From Streptosporangium sp. NBC_01755 (GTDB taxonomy: Bacteria; Actinomycetota; Actinomycetes; Streptosporangiales; Streptosporangiaceae): 64,000 nucleotides of DNA. A program made the translations under genes and the position numbers. This document shows positions 10,011 through 21,121 of the stretch, one piece after another; the stretch's first letter is position 1, and each line of letters starts with the position of its first letter. The notes beneath the pieces are model-generated. The model was not told where the DNA came from, ran no database searches, and was given only the letters and a program-made list of their open reading frames with translations. Location: contig NZ_CP109131.1 in NCBI RefSeq assembly GCF_035917995.1, positions 5,518,001 through 5,582,000 on the forward strand, read 5' to 3'.

Positions 10011-11621
10011 ATGGATCCGGTCGTGGTCGTCATGTTGGCAGTGGCGGTTGTGGCTCTCGCCTTGATGACAGCCGTGCTGGTCGTGTTGCTGCGTCGCATC
10101 GGGGGAGCCGGGCCGAAGGGCCTCACCCCGGAGCAGGAGGCCGAGGTTTCGGCTCAGCTGGAGGAGGCCAGGCGTGAGGCCGCCGGTATCCGGGCGAAGG
10201 CCCAGGACGACGCCGGAGAGCTTCTGCGCAAATCGGAGGCGGCGGTCGAGGCGGCGACCGAGATGCGCAAGGAGGCCGAGGCCGAGGGCAAGGTGCTGAA
10301 ATACGAGCTCAAGGAGCTCCGGGCAGACCTCGAACGCAGGGAGAACCGGCTGGCCGAGCGGGAGCAGCGCCTCGACGATGAGGCCAGGCGCCAGGCCGAC
10401 CGGGCACGCAAGCTCGCCGAGACGGAGACCGAGCTGGCCGACCGACGCGAGGATCTCGAACGGGTGGCCGAGGAGCGCAAGGCCATCCTGGAACGGGTGT
10501 CCGGGCTCACCGGCGACCAGGCCAGAACCGAGCTGGTCCGGGAGATCGAGAACCAGGCCAAGCGCGAGGCCGCGCTGATCGTCAGGGAGATCGAGGGCGA
10601 GGCCCGCAAGGAGGGCGAGAAGCGCGCCACCAAGATCGTCACATTGGCGGTTCAGCGGGTGGCCACCGAGCAGACCGCCGAGTCCGTCGTGAGCGTCCTG
10701 CACCTGCCGGGTGACGAGATGAAGGGGCGCATCATCGGCCGCGAAGGTCGTAACATTCGTGCCTTCGAGTCGACCACCGGAGTCAACCTGATCATCGACG
10801 ACACGCCGGAAGCCGTGTTGCTGTCGTGCTTCGACCCGGTCCGCCGCGAGACCGCGCGGCTGACTCTGGAGAAACTCGTCCTCGACGGCCGCATCCATCC
10901 GCAGCGCATCGAGGAGGCCCACGAGCGCAGCAAGGCCGAGGTCCAGGAGCTGTGCGTGCGGGCGGGTGAGGACGCCCTGGTGGAGCTCGCCATCACCGAC
11001 ATGCACCCTGAGCTGGTCACCCTCCTCGGCCAGCTCCGCTACCGCACCTCCTACGGCCAGAACGTGCTCGGGCACCTCATCGAGTCCGCCCACATCGCCG
11101 GCATCATGGCGGCCGAGCTGCGGCTCGACACGACGTTGCTCAAGCGCTGCACGCTCCTGCACGACATCGGCAAGGCCCTCACCCACGAGGTCGAGGGAAG
11201 CCACGCGCTCATCGGCGCCGAGATCGCCAGACGGTACGGCGAGCACGAGGACGTCGTCCACGCCATCGAGGCCCACCACAACGAGGTCGAGGTCAAGACC
11301 GTCGAAGCCGTCCTCACCCAGGCCGCCGACGCGATCAGCGGCGGACGCCCGGGCGCCCGCCGAGAGTCACTGGAGGCCTACGTCAAGCGCCTGGAGCGCC
11401 TGGAGGAGATCGCCACCTCCTACGAGGGGGTCGAGAAGGTCTTCGCCATGCAGGCGGGCCGTGAGATCAGGGTCATGGTCAAGCCGGGAGCGGTCGACGA
11501 CATCCAGGCTCAGGTGATCGCCCGCGATGTCGCCAAGCAGGTCGAGGAGGAGCTCACCTACCCCGGTCAGATCCGCATCACGGTCGTCCGTGAGTCCCGG
11601 GCCACCGAGTTCGCCCGCTGA
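10011..11621 (+). CDS. rny: Ribonuclease Y
   Basis: 536-aa membrane-anchored endoribonuclease that starts mRNA decay. In order: an N-terminal transmembrane helix (residues ~3-27), a long charged coiled coil (~40-220), a KH domain ([20 protein letters not shown]), and an HD domain ([11 protein letters not shown] with the downstream HNE) for metal-dependent catalysis. I start at the ATG at 10011 (MDPVVVV) because gaggaaggtgg sits just upstream; an in-frame TTG at 9984 would code through that site. The length matches the family. Confidence 0.95.
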   Translation: MDPVVVVMLAVAVVALALMTAVLVVLLRRIGGAGPKGLTPEQEAEVSAQLEEARREAAGIRAKAQDDAGELLRKSEAAVEAATEMRKEAEAEGKVLKYELKELRADLERRENRLAEREQRLDDEARRQADRARKLAETETELADRREDLERVAEERKAILERVSGLTGDQARTELVREIENQAKREAALIVREIEGEARKEGEKRATKIVTLAVQRVATEQTAESVVSVLHLPGDEMKGRIIGREGRNIRAFESTTGVNLIIDDTPEAVLLSCFDPVRRETARLTLEKLVLDGRIHPQRIEEAHERSKAEVQELCVRAGEDALVELAITDMHPELVTLLGQLRYRTSYGQNVLGHLIESAHIAGIMAAELRLDTTLLKRCTLLHDIGKALTHEVEGSHALIGAEIARRYGEHEDVVHAIEAHHNEVEVKTVEAVLTQAADAISGGRPGARRESLEAYVKRLERLEEIATSYEGVEKVFAMQAGREIRVMVKPGAVDDIQAQVIARDVAKQVEEELTYPGQIRITVVRESRATEFAR

Positions 11622-11709
11622 CCGGCCCGACACCTGAAAGTCGCCCGCCGGACGGACAGGTGCGCGGGTGGGGAGCGGGGAGCCGTGAGGCGAGCTTTCG
11701 GGTGAGCGC

Positions 11710-13587
11710 TCAGACGTGGAAGATCTGCTGGTAGAAGGCGAGCTCGGTGGCCAGTGCCGCGCTGCGGGTCTCGGCGCGGCGGAAGCCGTGGGCCTCGCCC
11801 TCGAACGTGAGGTAGGTGCAGGGAACGCCACGTTCGGCGAGGGCGTCGACGAAGACCTGCGACTGCTCGGGGGGGACCACGGGGTCGGACAGGCCCTGCA
11901 GGAGCAGCATCGGGCAGCTCACCCCCGCCACCTGGCCGATGGGCTCACGCGAAGCGTACAGAACAGGGTCTTCCGGGCCGATCAGCCACTCGATGTAGCG
12001 TGACTCGAAGTCGTGGGTGGTCGCACTGAACGTGGCGAGCGAGCTTATGCCGTAGTAGGAGACGCCCCCGGCGAACGCGTCGGACGTGCAGCAGGCCGCC
12101 ATGACCGTCCAGCCGCCCGCGCTGCCGCCCCGGATCGCGATCCGCGCAGGGTCGGCCAGCCCTTCCGCGGCCAGCCATTCGGCCGCGGCGATCGAGTCCT
12201 CGACGTCGACCACGCCCCACTGGCCGCGCAGCCGCTCGCGGTAGGCGCGGCCGTAGCCGGTGGAACCGCCGTAGTTGACGTCGATCACTCCGATGCCCCT
12301 GCTGGTGAAGAACGCCTTCTCCAGGTCGAGCGCTCCGGCGCTGTGTCCCGTCGGCCCGCCGTGCACGAACACGACGTACGGCGGGGGGCCCTCGCCACGT
12401 GCCGAGGGGTTGGACGGCGGGTAGAGGAACGCGTGCACCTCGCGCCCGAATCGGCTCTCGAACCTCACGGTTCTGGGGAGCGGCAGGTAGGCGGTGTCGG
12501 GCAGCCCGTTGACGTCCCCGCGCAACTCCTGCGCCCTGCCGGTCACGGTGTCGACCCGGACGATCGAGCGGGGCAGCACCGGGCCGTACCCGATACCGAC
12601 CAGGGCGTGCCCGTCGGTGGCCAGCACCGGATCCCAGCCGTCGTAGGGCACGTCCAGGTCGCTCAGCACACCGCTGTCGGGGTCGAAGACGCCCAGCCTC
12701 AGGTCGCCCAGCCCGTGCAGGACCGCGAGGCTGCCGTCGGCCATCGGCGCGTACGGTATCGCGCCGAGCTGCCACAGCGGGCCCGCGAACTCCTCCTCCA
12801 TCGGGTAGAGCGCCCTGGTTGAGGTGCCGTACATCCCGACCAGGTAGAGGTTCCACCAGCCCGACCAGTCGGAGATCACGTAGAGGTGCCGCTCGTCACG
12901 CCACTGTGGGGCGAGCACCGACTCGGAGATGCCGCCCTTGACCTTCCAGGAGGTGCCGTCGGCCAGCCGGCAGACCCGCAGTTCGGTGCCGTTCCACGGC
13001 ATCTGCGGATGGTTCCAGCAGATGAAGGCCAGGTGCTCGCCGTCGGGGGAGATGGCGGGGGAGGCGTAGAAGTCGTGCCCGCCGATCCGCTCGCGGGGCG
13101 CGTCCTCGCCGGAGAGGGGGATGGACACGATCGACCGGCTCACCTCGCCGTCGTCGTGGCGTTCCCTGACGCACCAGACCTGGCCGTCGTGGACGAGAAG
13201 GTCCGCGTAGCGCAGGTCCGTGGGCTGCTCGGGCTCAGGTGTGAGCGGCCGTGGCTCGCCGCCGGTGGGCAGCAGGTAGAGCCGCTGGTCTGCGAAGTTC
13301 GTGAACACCACGCCCTCGCCGGGCACCACCGCGTACGACCGGCCGCCGTACTCGTGAACCCTGGTTCTGGCGCTCCACGGCGCGCTCAGCAACTCGCGCT
13401 GCGCACCGTCTGGAGTTCTGTGCACGATGGTGGTCCGCCCGCCCTCGGCGGGACGGTCCTCGGTCCACCAGACCTCTTCGCCGAGCACCGTCGGGAACCC
13501 GAGGCGCAGCCCGGAACGGGCGACGTCGGACGTGGAGATCGGCGAGGGCCAGGTGGCGTACGGCAGGACGGCCTGCTCGGGGGACAT
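11710..13587 (-). CDS. S9 family (prolyl oligopeptidase-like) serine peptidase
   Basis: 625 aa: an N-terminal beta-propeller region (about residues 1-370) with repeated D-G-x-x-x-blade motifs, then an alpha/beta-hydrolase domain. The nucleophile is Ser489 in GGSAGG, preceded by GVIDVNYGGSTGYGR, which is typical of dipeptidyl/acylaminoacyl peptidases; the acid lies in QGLSDPVVP and the His in EAHGF. No signal peptide, so it is likely cytosolic and acts on short peptides. An AGGA motif 8 nt before the ATG supports the start. It converges on rny. Confidence 0.92.
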   Translation of the reverse strand: MSPEQAVLPYATWPSPISTSDVARSGLRLGFPTVLGEEVWWTEDRPAEGGRTTIVHRTPDGAQRELLSAPWSARTRVHEYGGRSYAVVPGEGVVFTNFADQRLYLLPTGGEPRPLTPEPEQPTDLRYADLLVHDGQVWCVRERHDDGEVSRSIVSIPLSGEDAPRERIGGHDFYASPAISPDGEHLAFICWNHPQMPWNGTELRVCRLADGTSWKVKGGISESVLAPQWRDERHLYVISDWSGWWNLYLVGMYGTSTRALYPMEEEFAGPLWQLGAIPYAPMADGSLAVLHGLGDLRLGVFDPDSGVLSDLDVPYDGWDPVLATDGHALVGIGYGPVLPRSIVRVDTVTGRAQELRGDVNGLPDTAYLPLPRTVRFESRFGREVHAFLYPPSNPSARGEGPPPYVVFVHGGPTGHSAGALDLEKAFFTSRGIGVIDVNYGGSTGYGRAYRERLRGQWGVVDVEDSIAAAEWLAAEGLADPARIAIRGGSAGGWTVMAACCTSDAFAGGVSYYGISSLATFSATTHDFESRYIEWLIGPEDPVLYASREPIGQVAGVSCPMLLLQGLSDPVVPPEQSQVFVDALAERGVPCTYLTFEGEAHGFRRAETRSAALATELAFYQQIFHV

Positions 13588-13839
13588 GGCGCAATCCTGC
13601 CCGATAACCCGCTCCGTGTCGCCGGTATCACGCTCGCGTCACCAGAGATATGCCATCGCCAGTCGGCGCGGGCCGCAGGATCGGGAGGAATGAGCGGGAG
13701 AGAGGTAGTTGATCTGACCTTTTCCATAAGTCGGCCTTCGGGTGTTTTCACCGTTGGTGGGACCGTCACCTGCCTCGAGGCCCGGCATGAAAGAGGGCGG
13801 CCACCGGACCCCGGTGACCGCCCCCGATCGCTGTGGTGT

Positions 13840-14808
13840 CTACGGTTTCGGGTTCCCCTGGCCGACCTCGACCTCGACCTCGACCTCGACCTCGACCGCG
13901 GTCGGCGAGCCGGGCCGGGCGATCGGCTGGGCCGCCGTCTTCCTGCTGCGACGGCTCCGCCTCTCCAGCCAGGTGGCGACGGTGCCCACCATCACGTTGA
14001 TGATGATGTAGATGATCGCGATGACGATCACGGCGGGAATGATGTTGTTGAAGTTGGAGGGCAGCACGCGCGCCCCCGCGTTCAGCAGGTCCTCGAACGA
14101 CACGATGAAGCCCAGGGCGGTGTCCTTCAGCAACACCACCAGCTGCGCGACGATCGCCGGCATCATGACGGTGACCGCCTGCGGGAGCATGATCATCCGC
14201 ATCACCTGACCAGGACGCAGGCCGACCGCCAGCGCGGCCTCCCGCTGTCCCCGGGGGATGGACAGGATGCCCGCCCGTACGATCTCCGCCAGCACCGAGC
14301 CGTTGTACAGGACCAGGCCGACGACCACCGCGGCGAACGGCGTCACGGTGAGCCCGAAGACCGCGCTCCCGCCGAACATCACCGCGAAGATCATGATCAG
14401 TAGCGGGATCGCCCTGAAGAACTCGACGACCGCACCCGCTGCCAGGCGGATCCAGGTCCGTTCCGAGAGCCGGCCGATGCCGAAGACGAATCCGAACGGC
14501 ACCGCGATCACGGCGGCGACCGCGGCCGCGCTGAGCGTGTTCAGCAGGCCGGGCAGGATCAGGTTGAGCCACACGTCGCCGCGGAGGAACGGCGTCCACA
14601 TCTCGGCGCTGAGCTGGTTCTTCTCGTCGAGCTTGGTCACCAACACGTACACCGCGAACAGCGTGACACCGATGACCAGCACGGTGAGCACGTTGTTGCG
14701 GATCCGGGCCTTGGGGCCGGGAATGTCGTACAGGACGCTGACGCGCTCGGAGCTCTCGGCACGCCCGCGCGCCGGGCGCCGCTCGCGTTCGGTGGTCACC
14801 GCGGTCAT
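13840..14808 (-). CDS. gluD: Glutamate ABC transporter permease (GluD-like)
   Basis: 322-aa polar amino acid permease (HEQ/His-Glu-Gln family). About five to six membrane segments follow a ~45-residue N-terminal cytosolic part; the EAA loop is REAALAVGLRPGQVMRMIMLPQA. It overlaps gluC by 4 nt (ATGA). The C-terminus is odd: after the last helix comes a basic stretch and then a Val-Glu repeat from a six-fold GACCTC-type hexamer repeat (13864-13898 on the plus strand) before the stop. Confidence 0.93.
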   Translation of the reverse strand: MTAVTTERERRPARGRAESSERVSVLYDIPGPKARIRNNVLTVLVIGVTLFAVYVLVTKLDEKNQLSAEMWTPFLRGDVWLNLILPGLLNTLSAAAVAAVIAVPFGFVFGIGRLSERTWIRLAAGAVVEFFRAIPLLIMIFAVMFGGSAVFGLTVTPFAAVVVGLVLYNGSVLAEIVRAGILSIPRGQREAALAVGLRPGQVMRMIMLPQAVTVMMPAIVAQLVVLLKDTALGFIVSFEDLLNAGARVLPSNFNNIIPAVIVIAIIYIIINVMVGTVATWLERRSRRSRKTAAQPIARPGSPTAVEVEVEVEVEVGQGNPKP

Positions 14809-15473
14809 CGGACCACCGCCAGGCGCTTGGCGAGCCAGCCGAACAGCAGCCCGGTCGGCAGGGTCAGGATCAGGAAGCCCAGAGCGAACCCGGCGAAGAT
14901 CTGCACGACCGCGTCGCCGTGCGCCTCGAAGAGCGTCTTCATCGTCAGGGACGCCTCACCGACCCCGATGGCGGCGGCGATCGTGGTGTTCTTGGTCAGC
15001 GCGATCAGGATGCTGCCCAGCGGGGCGATCACCGCGCGGAACGCCTGGGGCAGCACGATCAGCCTCAGATTCTGGCCGAACGTGAGCCCGATGGCGCGGG
15101 CCGCCTCGGCCTGGCCGACCGGCACCGTGTTGATCCCGGCCCGGATCGCCTCGCAGACGAACGCCGCCGTGTAGGCCGACAGGCCGATGATGGAGAGCCA
15201 CATGTAGTTGGTGGACAGGCTCGGGGAGAACGAGACGTCCAGGACCAGGCCGAGGCCCAGCCCGCAGAACACGATCACCAGGGTCAGCGGGGTGTTCCGC
15301 AGGACGTTCACGTACGTCGTGCCGATTCCGCGCAACACAGGCAGCGGGCTGACCCGCATCCCCGCGAGGATCGTCCCGAGCACCAGCGCCACCAGCCCGC
15401 TGGTGAGGGTGAGCCGGATCGTCAACCAGAAAGCTTCCAGAATGACCCGGAATTCTTCGGAGAGTGCCTGCAC
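14805..15473 (-). CDS. gluC: Glutamate ABC transporter permease (GluC-like)
   Basis: 222-aa inner membrane permease with five membrane segments and the EAA loop QAEAARAIGLTFGQNLRLIVLPQA, which docks onto the ATPase. It pairs with the GluD-like subunit to form the channel. Its position between the binding protein and GluD, and the 4-nt overlap with gluD, copy the gluABCD order known from Corynebacterium. Confidence 0.94.
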   Translation of the reverse strand: MQALSEEFRVILEAFWLTIRLTLTSGLVALVLGTILAGMRVSPLPVLRGIGTTYVNVLRNTPLTLVIVFCGLGLGLVLDVSFSPSLSTNYMWLSIIGLSAYTAAFVCEAIRAGINTVPVGQAEAARAIGLTFGQNLRLIVLPQAFRAVIAPLGSILIALTKNTTIAAAIGVGEASLTMKTLFEAHGDAVVQIFAGFALGFLILTLPTGLLFGWLAKRLAVVR

Positions 15474-15532
15474 TCATTCCTCCAGTGGTCACCGGCCGGG
15501 GCGTCCGCACGCCCCGGCCGAGATGTGACCGG

Positions 15533-16351
15533 TCAGTAGCGCTCGACAGTCGGCGGGGTGGTGAAGAACTTCCCGAACTCGCCGAAGTTGGTGTCGACGG
15601 CCTTCTTCCAGCTGCCGTCCTTGAACATCTTCTCCACCGCCGCGTTGACCTTCTCGCGGGTGTCCTTGTCGTCCAGCTTCAGGCCGATGCCGTACTTCTC
15701 CTCGGAGAAGGGCTGGCCGACGAGGCGGAACTTGCCGGGGGACTGGGCGGCGAAGCCGGCCAGGATCGTCGCGTCCGTGGAGATCGCGTCAACCTGCTTG
15801 TTCTCCAGCAGCGGCAGGCAGGCGCCGTAGCCCTGCTGCTCGGTGAGGAACTGGCTCTTCCACTCGTCGCCGAACTTCTCGACCAGGCGCGCGGGAGAGG
15901 ACGAGCCCTGGGCGCCGCAGACCTTCTTGGTCTTGAGGTCCTCGACACTGTTGATCGTGGTGTCGTCCGCCCGGGTCAGGATGTCCTGGCCGGTGACCAG
16001 GTACGGGCCGGCGAAAGCGACCTTCTTCTTGCGGTCGTCGGTGATCGAGTAGGTCGCGATCACCGCGTTGACCTGGCCCTGCTGGATGAAGGATTCGCGG
16101 TTGGCCGAGATGGCCTCCTTGAACTCGATCTTGTCCTCGGAGTAACCGAGCTCCTTGGCGACATACCTGGCCACGTCGACGTCGAACCCCTTGAAGGAGC
16201 CGTCGGGCTGCTTCTGCCCGAGCCCCGGCTGGTCGACCTTGATACCCACGACGAACTTGTCGCTTCCACTGCCGCCGTCACCGCACGCGGTCAGGCCGGC
16301 CACCGCCGCGGCGGCTGCGATCACCACGGCTCCAATACGACGTACACGCAT
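15533..16351 (-). CDS. gluB: Glutamate-binding lipoprotein (GluB-like)
   Basis: 272-aa extracellular solute-binding protein of the amino acid class (SBP family 3). It has a lipoprotein signal: basic MRVRRIG, a hydrophobic Ala/Val segment, then the lipobox LTAC with the modified Cys near residue 24. The mature domain has typical KGFDVDVARYVAKELG and QGQVNAVIATYSITDDRKKKVAF signatures. I use the ATG at 16351, which has GAGG 8 nt upstream; an ATG seven codons earlier has no such support. Confidence 0.94.
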   Translation of the reverse strand: MRVRRIGAVVIAAAAAVAGLTACGDGGSGSDKFVVGIKVDQPGLGQKQPDGSFKGFDVDVARYVAKELGYSEDKIEFKEAISANRESFIQQGQVNAVIATYSITDDRKKKVAFAGPYLVTGQDILTRADDTTINSVEDLKTKKVCGAQGSSSPARLVEKFGDEWKSQFLTEQQGYGACLPLLENKQVDAISTDATILAGFAAQSPGKFRLVGQPFSEEKYGIGLKLDDKDTREKVNAAVEKMFKDGSWKKAVDTNFGEFGKFFTTPPTVERY

Positions 16352-16390
16352 TTTCACTACCTCGTCTTCCATCGGGGATGAGCAGAGCCG

Positions 16391-17146
<756 letters not shown>

Positions 17147-17304
17147 GGTGGATAACGTAATTCTGTAAAGGGCACCCCGCACTAACCCTGCGGTACCGAT
17201 CAGATCACAGCCCACTTACCTGTTGGCCATCAACCTGGAGTGACCGGCTCCTCACCCCGGGTCCGGCGGGTTCCGGGCCGTACCCGAAGGTCCGGCGGAG
17301 CGCC

Positions 17305-17310
17305 TACCCT
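17305..17310 (+). promoter_or_regulatory. Candidate -10 box of miaB
   Basis: TACCCT ends 9 nt before the miaB ATG, which lacks a good ribosome binding site. This points to transcription starting at or within a few bases of the codon. Confidence 0.5.
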
Positions 17311-17319
17311 TGTCTTGAG

Positions 17320-18813
17320 ATGACTGCCACCGTGGAGAGCGCCCGCACGTACGAGGTTCGTACCTATGGGTGCCAGATGAACGTGCACGACTCCGAGCGC
17401 CTGTCCGGCCTGCTGGAAGACGCCGGATACGTTCCGGCCGCCCAGGGGGAGACGGCCGACGTGGTCGTGTTCAACACCTGTGCCGTACGGGAGAACGCCG
17501 ACAACAAGCTCTACGGCAACCTCGGGCACCTGCGCCCCTCGAAGGTCGGCAATCCCGGCATGCAGATCGCCGTGGGCGGCTGCCTGGCGCAGAAGGACCA
17601 GGGAGAGATCGTCCGCAGGGCACCCTGGGTGGACGTGGTGTTCGGCACCCACAACATCGGCTCGCTGCCGGTGCTCCTTGAGCGCGCGCGCGTCCAGCAG
17701 GAGGCCCAGGTCGAGATCAGGGAATCCCTGGAGACCTTCCCGAGCACGCTGCCGACCAAGCGCGAGTCCGCCTACGCCGCCTGGGTGTCGGTCTCCGTGG
17801 GGTGCAACAACACCTGCACGTTCTGCATCGTGCCCGCCCTGCGCGGCAAGGAGAAGGATCGCCGCCCCGGCGACGTCCTCAACGAGGTCCGCACCCTGGT
17901 CGACCAGGGCGTGCTGGAGATCACCCTCCTCGGCCAGAACGTCAACACCTACGGTGTGGAGTTCGGAGACAGGCTCGCCTTCGGCAAGCTGCTGCGGGCC
18001 TGCGGCGAGATCGAGGGCCTGGAGAGGGTCCGTTTCACCAGCCCGCACCCGGCGGCGTTCACCGACGACGTCATCGCGGCCATGGCCGAGACGCCCAACG
18101 TCATGCACCAGCTCCACATGCCACTGCAGTCGGGCTCCGACCGGATCCTCAAGGCCATGCGCCGCTCCTACCGGGCCGAGCGCTATCTCGGCATCATCGA
18201 GCGGGTCCGTGCCGCCATGCCCGACGCGGCGATCTCCACGGACATCATCGTGGGCTTCCCCGGCGAGACCGAGGAGGACTTCCAGGGCACCCTCGACGTG
18301 GTGCGCGAGTCGCGGTTCGCCAACGCCTTCACCTTCCAGTACTCCATTCGGCCGGGCACCCCCGCGGCCACCATGGAGCACCAGGTCCCCAAGGAGGTCG
18401 TGCAGGAGCGTTACGAGCGGCTCGTCGCCCTGCAGACCGAGATCTCCTGGGCGGAGAACAAGAAGCAGGTGGGGCGGACCCTCGACGTGCTGGTGGCCGA
18501 GGGCGAGGGCCGCAAGGACGAGGCGACCAGGCGCATGTCGGGGCGGGCCCCCGACAACCGCCTGGTGCACTTCACCCCGGGTGCCGAGGTTCCGCGCCCC
18601 GGCGACGTGGTGAGCGCCGAGGTCACCTACGCGGCGCCGCACCACCTGGTCGCCGACGGTCCCGCCCTGAGGCTCCGCCGTACCCGCGCGGGCGCCGCCT
18701 GGGAGGCTCGCCAGGGCGCACCGGCGGGCTCCGGCTCCGGTGTCATGCTCGGCATGCCCTCGATCGGACGCCCGGCCCCGCTTCCGGACACCTCGGGCTG
18801 TTCCGTCTCCTGA
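17320..18813 (+). CDS. miaB: tRNA-2-methylthio-N6-dimethylallyladenosine synthase MiaB
   Basis: Radical SAM methylthiotransferase that adds the 2-methylthio group to i6A37 of tRNAs, downstream of MiaA. The N-terminal cluster ligands are Cys18, Cys54 and Cys88; the radical SAM cluster CxxxCxxC is Cys162/166/169 (CNNTCTFC). A TRAM-like domain follows near the C-terminus ([14 protein letters not shown]). At 497 aa it matches actinobacterial MiaB. miaA lies about 5.3 kb downstream, separated here by a LigB-like gene and an IS insertion. Confidence 0.97.
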   Translation: MTATVESARTYEVRTYGCQMNVHDSERLSGLLEDAGYVPAAQGETADVVVFNTCAVRENADNKLYGNLGHLRPSKVGNPGMQIAVGGCLAQKDQGEIVRRAPWVDVVFGTHNIGSLPVLLERARVQQEAQVEIRESLETFPSTLPTKRESAYAAWVSVSVGCNNTCTFCIVPALRGKEKDRRPGDVLNEVRTLVDQGVLEITLLGQNVNTYGVEFGDRLAFGKLLRACGEIEGLERVRFTSPHPAAFTDDVIAAMAETPNVMHQLHMPLQSGSDRILKAMRRSYRAERYLGIIERVRAAMPDAAISTDIIVGFPGETEEDFQGTLDVVRESRFANAFTFQYSIRPGTPAATMEHQVPKEVVQERYERLVALQTEISWAENKKQVGRTLDVLVAEGEGRKDEATRRMSGRAPDNRLVHFTPGAEVPRPGDVVSAEVTYAAPHHLVADGPALRLRRTRAGAAWEARQGAPAGSGSGVMLGMPSIGRPAPLPDTSGCSVS

Positions 18814-18833
18814 GGTCCGCTACGCGGGACCTC
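18812..18833 (+). terminator. Stem-loop overlapping the miaB stop codon
   Basis: A 7-bp perfect stem, GAGGTCC (18812-18818) and GGACCTC (18827-18833), begins within the TGA. A T6 run follows only at about 18852, too far for a classical intrinsic terminator. The rest of the 18814-19142 gap shows no gene. Confidence 0.35.
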
Positions 18834-19142
18834 GGGCACGCCTCCGCTGAGATTTTTTCGCTGAAGCGTTCTCCCGGGACGGCCCTTTCCGAAGTGGCCG
18901 TTCCGGGTGGCATATGCCCATGATCGAAGAGTTGGAATCCCCTGCGAGAGCGGCGATCCCGGTGCTCCCACCGCTCCTGCCAGGGTATACGCGCGCGGCG
19001 GCCCGGCAAGTGCTCTAAGAGGCGATATTTCGTGATTCATTTGTGATTGGTGTGCGAGCATTTCCCCGCTGTGGCTACTGTGGTTCGGCACCCTTCGGAA
19101 ACCGTGGAGGTTTCCCCCCGAGAACCGCAGGGAGTTTTCCCC

Positions 19143-19715
19143 ATGCATGTCCCTCCGTCTCCGGGCAGTCCCGGAGAGCCAGAGATCCTCACCGGCCCCG
19201 CCGGTGGGCCCGGCAAGCCACGCAGGTCCCGCAAGTCCCAGCGGAGAAGCGGCCCGGCCATAGCCGTCTTCTCCGTCCTCGCCGCCGCCCTCCTGGGCGG
19301 GGGCGCAGCCTTCGCCTTCATGAACGGCGGCCAGGACGATCCTGGAGCGCCGCCGCCAAGGGCGCCGAAGAGCACCCAGGAGGCCGCTCAGAACCCCGAG
19401 CCCGACCAGAACGCGCCGCAGGAGGAGAAGCAGCAGCCCGAGAAGGCGGCGGACACCGCCTCCGGCGGCGATGACACCTCCACCGGAGGTGCCGGTGCCG
19501 ACGCGGGCGCCGGCGCAGGCGGGGGCGGGGGCGCGGGCGTCGATCGGACGGGCGAGAGCGGGCCGGGAGCCGATTCGGCCGCGGGGAAGCCGACGGCGGA
19601 CAAGCCGTCGAAGCAGCAGCAGAGCAGCCCTCAGCAGTCACAGGAGGTCCCGGACGACCCCCGCGCCGACGGCGACACCGGCTACGTGCACCCCCAGGGA
19701 CCCCTCGGCGGCTGA
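19143..19715 (+). CDS. Membrane-anchored low-complexity protein
   Basis: 190 aa: a short basic cytosolic part, one membrane helix (about residues 38-60), then an extracellular Pro/Gln/Glu/Gly-rich region without predicted fold. The ATG at 19143 has GGGAG about 8 nt upstream. The glycine-alanine stretch (AGAGAGGGGGAG) and KQQQSSPQQSQ segments look like a flexible spacer. No family recognised and no catalytic motif. Confidence 0.65.
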   Translation: MHVPPSPGSPGEPEILTGPAGGPGKPRRSRKSQRRSGPAIAVFSVLAAALLGGGAAFAFMNGGQDDPGAPPPRAPKSTQEAAQNPEPDQNAPQEEKQQPEKAADTASGGDDTSTGGAGADAGAGAGGGGGAGVDRTGESGPGADSAAGKPTADKPSKQQQSSPQQSQEVPDDPRADGDTGYVHPQGPLGG

Positions 19716-19814
19716 CGAGGGCTGGTGGGCACCGGCCCGTACCTCTCCGTGGTGGTCCTCCTCCGGGTGAGGCCGGCGCGGGGAAGCCGGGGCGGCTCCC
19801 CGGGAGGACTCGGT

Positions 19815-19820
19815 TAGTCT
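19815..19820 (+). promoter_or_regulatory. Candidate -10 box for leaderless LigB-like mRNA
   Basis: TAGTCT lies exactly 6 nt before the GTG start at 19827, leaving no ribosome binding site. Confidence 0.6.
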
Positions 19821-19826
19821 GGCCGG

Positions 19827-20495
19827 GTGCTTGTCGCCGCGGCCGTGTGCCCGCATCCCCCGTTGCTGTTACCCGAACTGGCCGGGGCGGCGGCCGTGGA
19901 GCTTGACGACCTCAGGGCGGCCTGCGCGGCCGCGCTCGGAGCGCTGCGTGATGCCGGAGCCGACACGATCGTGGTGGTCGGCGGCGCGGACCGGACCGCC
20001 GCGTACGGCGCGGACGCCGCCGGAAGCCTCGCTCCCTGGGGCGTTGACGTCCGAAGCGGGGAGGGGGAGCCCGTCCTGCCGCTGTCGCTCTCGGTCGGTC
20101 GCCTGCTCCTCGACAGGGAGCACCTGACCGCCTCGGCATTTCACGCGATCTCCTTCGACGCGCCCCCGGCGGAGTGCACGGCCCTGGGCGAGCGACTGGC
20201 GGCCACGGCCGGTCGCGTGGCGATGCTCGTCACGGCCGACGGCTCGGCCCGCCTCACCGAGAAGTCCCCCGGATACCTGGACCCGCGCGCCGAGCCGTAC
20301 GACAGGGCGATCGTCCGGGCGCTCGCCCGCGCCGAGGTCCCGCCGCTCGATCCCGGCGAGGCCGCCGAGCTGTGGGTCGCCGGCCGTGCGGCTCTGCAGG
20401 TCCTGGGCGGCTGCGGCGGCGTCCTGCGCGGAGAGGTCCTCTACGACGACGCACCCTACGGCGTCGGCTACTTCGTCGCTCGCTGGACGGAGTGA
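19827..20495 (+). CDS. Class III extradiol dioxygenase subunit B-like protein
   Basis: 222-aa LigB-like fold protein. It starts LVAAAVCPHPPLLLPELAG; the HPPLL motif and AGADTIVVVGG are typical of this group. Members occur next to miaB/miaA in actinobacteria. The native reaction is not established, and some catalytic His of true dioxygenases are not obvious, so the role in the miaB-miaA neighbourhood is unknown. Its stop codon is inside the first unit of a 17-nt tandem repeat. Confidence 0.8.
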   Translation: MLVAAAVCPHPPLLLPELAGAAAVELDDLRAACAAALGALRDAGADTIVVVGGADRTAAYGADAAGSLAPWGVDVRSGEGEPVLPLSLSVGRLLLDREHLTASAFHAISFDAPPAECTALGERLAATAGRVAMLVTADGSARLTEKSPGYLDPRAEPYDRAIVRALARAEVPPLDPGEAAELWVAGRAALQVLGGCGGVLRGEVLYDDAPYGVGYFVARWTE

Positions 20496-20566
20496 TCCGG
20501 GACGCGAGCGGATCCGGGACGCGAGCGGATCCGGGACGCGAGCGGATCCGGGACGCGAGCGGATCC
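20494..20566. repeat. 17-nt tandem repeat starting in a stop codon
   Basis: Four perfect copies of gatccgggacgcgagcg plus a partial fifth. The first two bases belong to the TGA of the LigB-like gene. Confidence 0.95.
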
Positions 20567-20655
20567 CCCGCACTGTGAGCGACCCTGCCCAAGCGGGTGT
20601 GAAAACAAACCCGACCGTCGGAGGGCCCCGCCCGCCCTGAACGGCCTTGCGCTGA

Positions 20656-21121
20656 TCCGAGACCTGTGTAACCGGTAACTCTGCTTCGTCTGCCCAAGCC
20701 AGATGGCTTGGCCGCTACTCGGTACTGCCTCCCGACGCGGGTGGCGGTGTCGACTACACCCATAACGGACGCCGCGCAGAGGCCATTGGAGCAGCGCATC
20801 TCCTGGGCGGCGTCGTGGTCGGTCTTCTTCTTGACTCCGAGTGGGATACCGCCTGGGTCACAGCGACCCGGGAGATCCTCGAAGAGGATGATCACGGAGA
20901 CCCGGTGCTGCGCACGGACGATGTCGAAGTTCGCCATATGGCGACCAGGGATCATGCCACGCAACACGAGGACAGGATCAAACAGAGTGGATTGGCCGAA
21001 CTAGGCTCGGGCGTCGAACTGTGGGAGAATCGAACGGAACTGTTCACACATATACGGTTTCTTCCTCGCGTCGAGAACGATTTGCGAAATCTTCGCCTGG
21101 ACTGGTTGGAACCAGTTGTGG
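20656..21121 (+). pseudogene. Left fragment of a gene split by the IS66 element
   Basis: Frame open from a stop at 20653 to the element edge; the first usual start codon in it is a GTG at 20815. The fragment (HLLGGVVVGLLLDSEWD ... LDWLEPVV) continues in frame, once one copy of the 80-bp repeat is removed, into the right fragment ending at 23035. From the GTG the rebuilt product would have about 187 aa. I do not recognise the family. Sequence before 20815 also looks coding, so the true N-terminus may already be damaged. Confidence 0.6.
21042..21121. repeat. 80-bp direct repeat, left copy
   Basis: Identical base for base with 22699-22778. It ends exactly where the terminal inverted repeat of the insertion element begins. 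Confidence 0.97.

Noticed and set aside
18812..18857. Classical intrinsic terminator after miaB
   Set aside because: The stem is real but the T-run is about 19 nt away; kept only as a low-confidence stem-loop.
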